Below, piece after piece: positions 16,127-28,100 of a DNA stretch of 64,000 nucleotides. The position numbers and the translations under genes are program-made. The stretch covers positions 496,001 through 560,000 of the forward strand of contig NZ_CP013364.1 in the NCBI RefSeq assembly GCF_001718315.1, written 5' to 3'. The DNA comes from Burkholderia diffusa (GTDB lineage: Bacteria > Pseudomonadota > Gammaproteobacteria > Burkholderiales > Burkholderiaceae). Below the pieces are notes generated by a model. It had not been told where the DNA came from, did not search any database, and saw nothing but the letters and a program-made list of their open reading frames with translations. Positions within the stretch are counted from its first letter, which is position 1, and every line of letters begins with the position of its first letter.

Positions 16127-19100
16127 TCAAAACTTCCACAACAGGTTGCCGTACAACGCGTGGTCACTGACGTTGCCGCCAACCTGGCCGCTATACGACA
16201 GCCCCACCGACAGGTTCTTCGTAACGGCCGCATCGACGCCGACCTCGAGCACCGCGGCATCCCGCGCGACCGGCACGCCGACCACGCTGAACGGCGACCC
16301 GCCGCTCGCGAACGACAACGTCGAACCCGGCTGCGTATTGCCGAACGCATGCCGCCAGCCGACCGTGCCGTACGCGGTGACCTTGCCCTTCGTCGTGACC
16401 GCCACATCGGTCGAAGCCCTCACGCCGAGCGTCGAGAAGCCGAGCCCGCTCGTGCTCGATTCGCCCTGCAGCGCGGCCGCGCCACCGTTCTCCTTGAAGC
16501 CGCCGGTGTGCACGCTCGCGTAGGCGAGGCCGACGAACGGCTCGAGCGCGACGTTGCGGATCGCGGTCGAGTAGCCGATCTCGGTGAACACCTGCGTCGC
16601 GTTCGCGTCGTAGCTGGCGGTGTCGTGATCGGAGAAGCCGCCGAACGACGGATTGCGCTCGCTGTGCACGCGGTACCACGACTGCGCCAGGCCGCCGCGC
16701 ACGTTCCACGCGTCGTATCGGCCGCTCGCGTACAGCGCGATCGTCTCGCCGTTCACCTTCGCCGATTCGTTCTGGTCGGTATTGAGCTGGCTGCGCGACG
16801 CGCCGCCCGCGATACCGATGCGCCAGTGGCTGCTGACTTCCGCGTCCGTACCGACGACGAAGCCGTACAGGTTGCGATCGATCGACGCCACGTCGTTGCC
16901 GTCGAACCGGCTATGCGCACCGTAGATGCGGCCCCATACCGCCGGCTTGAACGACTTCGCCGGCGTGCAGCCGTTCTCCGACGCAAGCCGCCGGTCGAGC
17001 GACGCCGCATGATCGTCCGCCGACACAGGTGCCTCGCAGCCGCACAACGCACCGCCCGGTTGCGAGCCGACGCGTGCTCGATCGAGCACAGCATCACGCA
17101 TGTAACGGCTGTCCGACAGCAGCACGCTGCGTGTGCTCGGATACAGATCGCCGGCCAGTTGCGTGAACGCGCGGTTCGCGGTCGGCGCATCGGCTGTCAG
17201 CACCGTATCGAACAGCGGGTTGCCGGCGCCGAGCGTGCCGACCGCGCCCGCCACCAATTGGCCGTCGGGCGTCGTGGCAACCGATGCGAACGGCGTGCCG
17301 TTCGGCGCCAGCGACAACAGCACCTGCGACGGGTCGTACTGGAGCGTCGGCGTGAGGAACGCATACGTCGAGTTCACCGCGCTGAATTGCCCTTGCACGC
17401 CCGCGCCCGCATTCACGATCGTGTAGAGCTTGCCGGGCTGGTATTGCCCGCTCGCCGCGACGACCTGCACCGTTCCGCCGTTGAGCGCGGCCGAGCCGGT
17501 AACGTCGAGGCCGCCGCTTTGTTGTGGCGTGGCGCCAACCTGCAGCGTCGAGCCCGGCTGGAACGTCGCGTTGCCCGCCACCTTCAGCGGCTGCCCGAGC
17601 TGCAGCACCGATGCGGTGCCGCCGCCCGCCACCGTGAGGCCGCCGATCGTGCCGGTTCCGGTGACGGTCGCGCCGTTGCCGACCGTTACCGGCGAGCTGG
17701 CCAGCGAGCCCGTGACGGCGAGCGTGCCGCCGGTCACGTTCGTCGGCCCGGACAGCGTGTTCGTGCCGCTCAACAGTTGCGCCCCCGTGCCGGCGAGCGT
17801 CAGCGGGCCGGTACCCGACAGCGTGCCCGCGAACGTGCTGGTGCCCGCGGTGTTCACCGTCAGCGGCGTGCTGCCGAGGTTCACGTTCGAGCCCGTCGTG
17901 CCCGACAGCGCGCCGATCGACTGCGGCGCGGCGGAGCCCGCGAGATTCAGCGTCGCGCCGCTGCCCGCGAGGACCATTGGGCTCGTCGGCGCGAGGGTGC
18001 CTGCACCGGACAGCGCGAGCGTGCTGCCGCTGCCGATTGTCGTGCCGCCGGTGTACGTGTTGACGCCGGTCAGCGTCTGCGTGCCGCCGCCCTGCACCGC
18101 GAAACCGCCGGTGCCGGCGATCGTGCCGCCGAACGCGCCACCCGCCGGGCCGGCCACGGTCAGTGTGCCGCCGCCGAGGTTCACGGTCGAACCGGCCGCA
18201 CCGGACAACGCGCTCGCCGTCTGGGGCGTCGTCGCGCCGCTGACGTCGAGCGTGGCGCCATTACCGGCCAGCGTCAGCGCACTGCCGGCCGACAAGCCGC
18301 CGTTGCCGCCGACTGCCAGCGTGCTGCCGGTGCCGATCGTCGTGCCGCCGGTGTACGTGTTCGCACCGGTCAGCGTCGTCGTCGACGGGCCGTTCACCGC
18401 CAGATTGCCGCCACCCGAGATTGGGCCGCTCAAGCCGAGGTTGTTCGTGCCACCGACCGTCAGCGTCGAGCCCGTGCCGAGGTTCACCGCATTGCCGAGC
18501 GTCGTGCCGGCAACGCTGGTCCCGAGCGTGCCGCCGCTGCCGCCAACGCTCAGCGTGCCGCTTCCGAGTGCCGTCGGCGTGCCGGCCACCAGCGTGCCGC
18601 CGCCCGTGACGCTGGTGCCGCCGGTGTAGACGTTGGCACCGGAAAGCGTCGTCGTCGACGGGCCGCTGAATGCGAGCGTGCCGCTGCCCGAGATCGTGCC
18701 GCTGAGCCCGAGGTTGTTCGCGCCGCCAACTGTCAGCGTCGAACCCGTTCCGAGATTCACCGCGTTGGACAGCGTTGTGCCCGGCGTGCTCGCGGCCAGC
18801 GTGCCGCCTGCGCCGCTCGTGTTCAGCGCGCCGGTGCCGAGCGCCGAGCCATTGCCCGCGATCAGCGTGCCGCCGCCCGTCAGGCTCGTGCCGCCCGTGT
18901 ACGTGTTCGTCCCGGTCAACGTCTCGGTACCCGTGCCGGACAGCGTCAGACTCCCGCCCGCGCCGGCGATCGTGCCGCCGTACGTACCGTTCCCCGTGCC
19001 ACCCAGCGTCAGGTTGTTGCCACCCAGGTTCACCGTCGAACCCGCGACGCCCGACAGCGTGCCGGTCGTTTGCGGCGTGGTCGCGCCGCTCAGGTCGAAG

Positions 19101-22100
19101 GTTGCGCCCGCACCGGCCAGATTCACCGGGCTGCTCGACGACAGGCCGCCGCCCGCGCCGATCGCCAGCGTGCCACTGTTGATCGTCGTCGCACCGGTGT
19201 ATGTGTTGGCTCCCGTCAGCGTTTCCGTCCCCGTGCCCGACAGCGTCAACCCGCCCGTGCCGCCTACGGTACCGCCGAACGTGCCGTTGCCCGAACCACC
19301 GAGCGTCAGCGTGTTGCCGCCCAGGTTCACCGTCGAACCGGCTGCGCCCGACAGCGTACCGCTCGCCTGCGGCGTCGTGGCCGCGCTCACGTCCAGCGTC
19401 GAACCCGCACCGGCCAGATCGATCGCGCTGCCCGACGACAGGCTGCCCCCCGCGCCGACCGCCAGCGTGCTGCCGCCGCCGATCGTCGTGTTGCCGGTGT
19501 ACGTGTTCGTGCCCGTGAGCGTCGTCGTCGACGGACCGTTCACCGCCAGATTGCCGCTGCCCGAGATCGTGCCGCCGAGGCCGAGGTTGTTCGCACCACC
19601 AACCGTCAGCGTCGAACCCGTGCCGAGATCGATCGCGTTGGTCAGCGTCGTGCCCGCGACGCTGGTGCCGAGCGTGCCGCCCGCGCCGCTCGTGGTCACT
19701 GCACCCGTGCCGAGCGCCGAGCCGTTGCCGGCCAGCAGCGTGCCGCCTCCGGTGAGATTCGTGCCGCCCGTGTATGTGTTGTTGCCGGTCAGCGTTTCCG
19801 TGCCGGTACCCGACAACGTCAGGCTCCCTCCCGCGCCGGCAATCGTGCCGCCGTACGTGCCGCTGCCCGTGCCGCCGAGTGTCAACGCATTGCCCCCAAG
19901 GTTCACCGTCGAACCCGCCACGCCCGACAATGCGCCCGTCGTCTGCGGCGCCGTCGCGCCGCTCAGATCGAGCATTGCACCGGCACCGGCCAGATCGACC
20001 GCGCTGCCCGCCGAGAGGCTGCCGCCCGCACCGACCGCCAGCGTGCTGCCATTGCCGATCATCGTGCCGCCGGTGTAGGTGTTTGCACCGGAAAGCGTCG
20101 TCGTCGACGGACCGTTCACCGCCAGATTGCCGCTGCCGGTGATCGCGCCACCGAGGCCCAGATTGTTTGCACCACCAACTGTCAGCGTCGAACCTGCGCC
20201 GAGATTCACCGCGTTGGTCAGCGTCGTGCCCGGCGTGCTCGCGGCCAGCGTGCCGCCCGCGCCGCTCGTGTTCAGCGCGCCCGTGCCGAGTGCCGATCCA
20301 TTGCCCGCGACCAGCGTGCCGCCGCCCGTCAGGCTCGTGCCGCCCGTGTACGTGTTCGTCCCGGTCAACGTCTCGGTGCCCGTGCCGGACAACGTCAGGC
20401 TGCCGCCCGCGCCGGCGATCGTGCCGTCATAGGTACCGCTGCCCGTGCCGCCCAGCGTCAGGTTGTTGCCGCCCAGGTTTACCGTCGAACCCGCGACGCC
20501 CGACAGCGTGCCAGTCGTTTGCGGCGTGGTCGCGCCGCTCAGGTCGAAGGTTGCGCCCGCACCCGTCAGGCTCACCGGCGTCGTCGCCGACAGGCTGCCG
20601 CCCGCGCCAATCGCCAGCGTGCCGCTGTTGATCGTCGTCGCGCCGGTGTACGTATTGGCGCCCGTCAGCGTTTCGGTGCCCGTGCCGTTCATCGTCACGC
20701 CGCCCGTGCCGGCGATGTTGCCCGCGTAGGTGCCGCTGCCCGAGCCGCCGAGCGTCAGGTTGTTGCTCCCGAGGTTCACCGTCGAGCCTGCCACGCCCGA
20801 GATCGCGCCCGTCGATTGCGGCGACGCGGCGCCGCTCAGGTCGAGCGTGGCGCCGGACGCCGTCAGGCTGACCGGGCTGCTTGACGACAGGCTTCCGTTA
20901 CCGCTGATCGCCAGCGTGCCGCTGTTGATCGTCGTCGCACCGGTGTACGTGTTGGCACCCGTCAGCGTTTCCGTGCCGGTGCCCGACAGCGTCAGCCCGC
21001 CCGTGCCGCCGATCACGCCTGCGTACGTGCCGCTGTCCGCGCCACCGAGCGTCAGCGTGTTGCCGCCCAGGTTCACGTTCGTGCCGGTGCCGCCCGACAG
21101 CGCACCGGTCGTCTGCGGCGACGTGGCCGCGCTCAGGTCGAGCGTCGCGCCGGCGCCGGACAGGTCGATCGCGCTACCCGACGACAGGCTGCCGCCCGCG
21201 CCGACCGCCAGCGTGCTGCCGCCGCCGATCGTCGTGTTGCCGGTGTACGTGTTCGTGCCCGTGAGCGTCGTCGTCGACGGACCGTTCACCGCCAGATTGC
21301 CGCTGCCCGAGATCATGCCGCCGAGGCCCAGGTTGTTCGCACCACCAACCGTCAGCGTCGAACCCGTTCCGAGATTCACCGCGTTGGACAGCGTTGTGCC
21401 CGGCGTGCTCGCGGCCAGCGTGCCGCCTGCGCCGCTCGTGTTCAGCGCGCCGGTGCCGAGCGCCGTATTGCTGCCCGCGATCAGCATGCCGCCGCCGCTC
21501 AGGCTCGTGCCACCCGTGTACGTATTGTTGCCCGTCAGCGTTTCCGTACCCGTGCCCGACAGCATCAGACTCCCGCCCGTGCCGGCGATCGTGCCGCCGT
21601 ACGTGCCGTTGCCCGTGCCGCCCAGCGTCAGGTTGTTGCCGCCAAGGTTTACCGTCGAACCCGCGACGCCCGACAGCGTGCCGGTCGTTTGCGGCGTGGT
21701 CGCGCCGCTCAGGTCGAAGGTTGCGCCCGCACCGGCCAGATTCACCGGGCTGCTCGACGACAGGCCGCCGCCCGCGCCGATCGCCAGCGTGCCACTGTTG
21801 ATCGTCGTCGCACCGGTGTATGTGTTGGCTCCCGTCAGCGTTTCCGTCCCCGTGCCCGACAGCGTCAACCCGCCCGTGCCGCCTACGGTACCGCCGAACG
21901 TGCCGTTGCCCGAACCACCGAGCGTCAGCGTGTTGCCGCCCAGGTTCACCGTCGAACCGGCTGCGCCCGACAGCGTACCGCTCGCCTGCGGCGTCGTGGC
22001 CGCGCTCACGTCCAGCGTCGAACCCGCACCGGCCAGATCGATCGCGCTGCCCGACGACAGGCTGCCCCCCGCGCCGACCGCCAGCGTGCTGCCGCCGCCG

Positions 22101-25100
22101 ATCGTCGTGTTGCCGGTGTACGTGTTCGTGCCCGTGAGCGTCGTCGTCGACGGACCGTTCACCGCCAGATTGCCGCTGCCCGAGATCGTGCCGCCGAGGC
22201 CGAGGTTGTTCGCACCACCAACCGTCAGCGTCGAACCCGTGCCGAGATCGATCGCGTTGGTCAGCGTCGTGCCCGCGACGCTGGTGCCGAGCGTGCCGCC
22301 CGCGCCGCTCGTGGTCACTGCACCCGTGCCGAGCGCCGAGCCGTTGCCGGCCAGCAGCGTGCCGCCTCCGGTGAGATTCGTGCCGCCCGTGTATGTGTTG
22401 TTGCCGGTCAGCGTTTCGGTGCCCGTGCCCGACAGCGTGAGGCTGCCTCCGGCCCCGGCGATCGTGCCGTCGTACGTCCCGCTACCCGACCCGCCGAGCG
22501 TCAACGCATTGCCCCCAAGGTTCACCGTCGAACCCGCGACACCCGACAGCGTGCCGGTCGTCTGCGGCGTGGTCGCACCGCTGACGTCGAAGGTCGCGCC
22601 CGCACCGGCGAGATTCACCGGGCTGCTCGACGACAGGCTGCCGCCTGCGCCGATCGCCAGCGTGCCGCTGTCGATCGTCGTCGCACCGGTGTACGTGTTC
22701 GTCCCCGTCAGCGTTTCCGTCCCTGTGCCTGACATCGTCAGCCCGCCGGTGCCGCCGATCGTGCCGGCATAACTGCCGTTGCCGGCGCCGGCCAGCGTCA
22801 GCGTGTTGCCGCCGAGGTTCACGTTCGTGCCGGATACGCCGGACAGCATGCCGCTCGTTTGCGGCGATGTCGCCGAACTGATGTCGAGGGTCGCACCGGT
22901 ACCCGCGAGATCGAGCGGGCTGCCCGACGACAGGCTGCCGCCCGCGCCGACCGCCAGCGTGCTGCCGCCGCCGATCGTCGTATTGCCGGTATAGGTGTTC
23001 GCGCCCGTGAGCGTGGTCGTCGACGGTCCGCTGACCGACAGACCGCCGCTGCCCGAGATCCCGCCGCCAAGGCCGAGATCGTTCGCACCGCCAACCGTCA
23101 GCGTCGACCCCGCGCCGAGATTCACTGCATTGCCGATCGTCGTGCCCGCGACGTTCGTGCCGAGCGAGCCGCCGGTGCCGGTGACGTTCAGCGCGCCGGT
23201 GCCGAGTGCGCTGCCGTTGCCGGCGACGAGCCCGCCGCCACTCAGCGTGGTACCACCGTCGTATGTGTTCGTGCCGGTCAGCGTCGTCGTGCCGCTGCCC
23301 GTCTGCGCGAGACTGCCGTTGCCGGAAATCGTGCCGCTCAGGCCGAGATCGTTCGCGCCGTTCAACCCGAGCGTCGCGCCCGCGCCGAGCGTGACCGCGT
23401 TGCCGAGCGTCGTGCCGTTCACGCTGGCGCTCAGCGTGCCGTTGCCGGTCACGTTCAGCGCGCCGGACCCGAGCGCGGTGCTGCTGCCGACGCTCAGTCC
23501 GCCGCTGTTCAGCGTCGTCCCGCCGCCGTATGTGTTCGCGCCGCCGAGCGTGGTCGTGCCGGTGCCCGACTGCACGATGCCGCCTGCACCGGAAATGATG
23601 CCGTTCAGGCCGAAGTCGAACGCGCCGCCGAGATTCAGCGCCGAACCGGTGCCCAGGTCGACCGCGTTCGCGAGCAGCAGGTTGGCCGTACTCGCGCTGA
23701 GCGTGCCACCCGCGCCGGTGACGCTGAGCGCGCCCGTGCCGAGCGCCGCGCTGTTGCCGACCGACAGGCCGCCGGCATTCAGCGTCGTGCCGCCCGTGTA
23801 CGTATTCGCGCCGGTCAGCGCCGTCGTCCCGCTGCCGGTTTGGGCGAGACTGCCGCCGCCCGAAATGATTCCGCTCAGGCCCATGTCGTTCGTGCCGCCG
23901 AGCGTCAGCGTCGAGCCCGCGCCGAGGTTCACTGCGTTGCCGAGCGTCGTGCCGGCGATGCTCGCGGCCAGCGAGCCGCCCGCGCCGCTCGTGTTCAGCG
24001 CGCCCGTGCCGAGTGCCGATCCATTGCCCGCGATCAGCGTGCCGCCACCCGTCAGGCTCGTGCCGCCCGTGTACGTGTTCGCGCCGTTCAGCGTTTCGGC
24101 GCCCGTACCGGACAACGTCAGGCTGCCGCCCGCCCCGGCGATCGTGCCGTCGTACGTGCCGCTGCTCGTGCCGCCCAGCGTGAGGCTGTTGCCGCCGAGA
24201 TTGACGGTGGAGCCGGCCACGCCGGACAGCGCGCCCGTCGTCTGCGGCAGTCCCGCGCCGCTCAGGTCGAACGTCGCGCCAGCGCCGGCCAGGTTCACCG
24301 CACCGTTGGCCGACAGGCTGCCGCCGCCGCCAATCGCCAGCGTGCCGCTGTTGATCGTCGTGCCGCCGGTGTACGTGTTCGCGCCGGTCAGCGTCTCCGT
24401 GCCGGCGCCCGACATCGTCAGGCTGCCCGCGCCGCCGATCGTGCCGCCGAACGTGCCGTTGCCCGTGCCGCCCAGCGTCAGGCTGTTGCCGCCCAGGTTC
24501 ACCGTCGAACCGGCTGCGCCGACCAGGCCACCCGTCGACTGCGGCGACGTGGCCGCGCTCAAATCGAGCGTCGCGCCCGCCCCGGCGAGATCGACGAGGC
24601 TGCCGCCCGACAGGCCGCCGCCCGCACCGACCGCGAGCGTGCTGCCGTTGCCGATCGTCGTGCCGCCCGTGTACGAGCTCACGCCGGTCAGCGTCGTCGT
24701 CGACGGGCCATTCACCGACAGATTGCCACCGCCGGAAATCGCGCCGGCCAGGCCCAGAGCATTCGCGCCGCCGACCGTCAGCGTCGCGCCCGTGCCGAGA
24801 TTCACCGCGTTGCCGAGCACCGTGCCGCCGATGCTCGTGCCGAGCGTGCCGCCCGCCCCCGCGACGTTCAGCGCGCCCGTGCCGAGCGCCGACCCGTTGC
24901 CGGCGATCAGCCCGCCGCCGCTCAGCGTCGTGCCGCCCGTGTACGTATTCGCACCGAGCAGCGTGGTCGTGCCGGCGCCGGTCTGCGCAACACCGCCGTC
25001 GCCCGAGATCACGCCGCCCAGGCTCAGGTCGGCTGCACCGTTCAGGCCGAGCGTCGCGCCTGCGCCGAGGTTCACGGCATTGCCGAGCAGCGTGCCGCTC

Positions 25101-28100
25101 GCGTTCGTCGCGAGCGTGCCGCCCGCCCCGATCACATTCAGTGCGCCCGTGCCCAGCGCCGAGCCGTTGCCGGCGACGAGCCCGCCGCCGCTCAGCGTCG
25201 TGCCGCCCGTATATGTGTTCGCGCCGAGCAGCGTCGTCGTGCCGGTGCCCGTTTGCGCAAGGCTGCCGTCTCCGGCGATCGTGCCGCTCAGGCCGAGATC
25301 GGTCGCACCGTTCAATCCCAGCGTGACGCCGGTACCGAGGTTCACGGCATTGCCGAGCGTCACGCCCGGCACGCTCGCGCCGAGCGACGCCGAGCCGTTC
25401 ACGTCGAGTGCACCGGTGCCGAGCGCCGCGTCGCTGCCGACGAGCAGGCTGCCGCCCGACAGCGCCGTGCCGCCCGCGTACGTGTTGTTGCCGGTCAGCG
25501 CTTCCGTGCCGGTTCCGGCGAGCGTCAACCCGCCCGCACCGCCGATGTTGCCCGCGAAGACGCCGTTGCCGCTGCCGGCCAGCGTCAGGTTGTTCGCACC
25601 GAGGTCGATCGCCGAACCCGCCACACCCGACAGCGTGCCGATCGACTGCGGCGTGGTCGCGCCGGCGATATTGAACTGCGCGCCCGCGCCGGTCAGGTTG
25701 ACCGGGCTCGACGCGGCAAGGCTGCCGCCCGCGCCGATCGCCAGCGTGCCGCTGCCGATCGTGGTGCCGCCCGTAAACGTCTCTGCCGCGGTGAGCGTCG
25801 TCGTGCCCGGGCCGGTCACCGACAGCCCGCCGGCACCCGAGATGATCCCGCTCAGCCCGATGTCGTTCGCATTCCCAACCGTCAGTGCCGCGCCTGCGCC
25901 GAGCTGGATCGCATTGCCGAGCACCGTGCCGCCGACAGTCGTGCCGAGCGAGCCGCCTGCGCCGGTCACGTTCAGCGCACCCGTGCCGAGCGCACTGCCG
26001 GTACCGGCAAGGAGCCCGCCGCCGCTCAACGTCGTGCCGCCGGTGTACGTGTTCGCGCCGAGCAGCGTCGTGATGCCCGATCCTGTCTGTGCGAGGCCGC
26101 CGTCGCCGCCGATCACGCCGCTCAGACCGAGATCATTCGCGCCGGTCAACGAGAGCGTCGCGCCCGCGCCCAGGTTCACCGCGTTGCTCAATGCCGTGCC
26201 GCTCACGGCCGCACCGAGTGCGCCGCCTGCGCCCGCGACGTTCAGCGCACCGGTGCCGAGTGCCGTATTGCTGCCGGCGAGCAGCGTGCCGGCGCTCAGC
26301 GTCGTGCCGCCGCCGAAAGTGTTCGCACCCGACAACGTCGTCGTGCCCGTGCCGCTCAGCACGAGGCCGCCGGTGCCGCCGATCGCGCCGCTCAGGCCGA
26401 GATCGTTCGCGCCGTTCAGCGTCAGCGACGCGCCGTTCAGGCCGATCGCGTTCGCGAGTGACGCGCCGGCGGCCAGATCCGTGCTCAGCGAACCGCCGAG
26501 GCCGCTCACGTTCAACGCGCCGCCGACACCGAGGGCACTGCCGCCTTCGACGATCAGGCTGCCGCCGCCCGTCAGGCTCGCGCCGCCAGTAAACGTGTTC
26601 GCGCCGGACAGCGTCGTCGCGCCGGTGCCGCCGAGTGCGAGCGCGCCAGCACCGGCAATCGTGCCGGCCAGGCCGAGATCGGCCGCGCCGTTCAACCCGA
26701 GGGTCGCGCCGGCGCCAAGGTTCACCGCATTGCCGAGCACCGTGCCGCTCGCGTTCGTCGCGAGCGTGCCGCCCGTGCCGATCACGTTCAGCGCACCCGT
26801 GCCCAATGCCGCTGCATTGCCGGCGACGAGCCCGCCGCTGCCGAGGGTTGTGCCGCCCGTAAACGTGTTTGCGCCGAGCAGCGTTGTCGTGCCCGCACCG
26901 GTTTGCGCGAGGCTGCCGTTGCCCGCGATCACGCCGCCGAGGCTCAGGTCGGCTGCGCCGTTCAGGCCGAGCGTCGCCCCTGCGCCGAGGTTCACGGCAT
27001 TGCCGAGCACCGTGCCGCTCGCATTTGTCGCGAGCGTGCCGCCCGTGCCGGTCACGTTCAGCGCGCCCGTGCCCAGCGCCGCGCCATTGCCGGCGACGAG
27101 CCCGCCGCCGCTCAGCGTCGTGCCGCCCGTAAACGTGTTCGCGCCCAGCAGCGTCGTCGTGCCGGCGCCGGTTTGCGCGAGACTGCCGTTGCCGCCGATC
27201 GCGCCGCCGAGGCTCAGGTCAGCCGCTCCGTTCAAGCCGAGCGTGGCCCCTGCGTCGAGGTTCACCGCGTTGCCGAGCAGCGTGCCGCCGACGCTCGTGC
27301 CGAGCGAACCGCCTGCGCCGCTGACATGCAGCGCGCCCGTGCCGAGCGCCGCGCCGTTGCCGGCGATCAGCCCGCCGCCGCTGAGTGTCGTGCCGCCCGT
27401 GTACGTGTTCAGGCCGAGCAGCGTCGTCGTGCCCGTGCCGGTTTGCGCGAGACTGCCGCTGCCGCCGATCACGCCGCCGAGGCCGAGGTCGGCCGAACCG
27501 TTCAGGCCCAGCGTGACGCCGGTGTCGATATTGATCGCATTGCCGAGCACCGTGCCGCCGACGCTCGTGCCGAGCGTGCCGCCCGCGCCCGTCACGTTCA
27601 GCGCACCGCTGCCGAGTGCCGTGGCGGTCCCGGCGACGATTCCGCCGCCGCCCGTCAGATTCGTTCCCCCCGTGAACGAATTGGCGCCGTTCAGCGCGAG
27701 CGAGCCGGTGCCGCTCACGTTAAGCGGGCCGCTGCCGCCGATTGCACCCGACAGCGCGAGCCCGTTTGCGCCGTCGACCGTCAGGCCGCCGGTCAGCGTC
27801 ACGTTGTTGAGCAGGTTCACGCCGGCCGTGCCGGCCTCGAGCGTGCCGCCGCCGGCGACGATGCCGCCGATGCCCAGCGCGCCGGCGCCATGGACGATCG
27901 CGGTGCCGCCGGTCAGCGACGCGTTCGTCGCGGTCGATGCGCCGGTGAGGTCCCACGTGCCGCCCTGTACGGCGAGATTATTGAAGTTGGTGTACGTATC
28001 GACCGCGATGGAGCCGTTCGACGCGCTGCCGGTCGCCGTGTTCAGTTGCAGATTCAGCGTATTGTTGCTGCCCAGGCCGGCACCCGCATCGACGCCGAGC

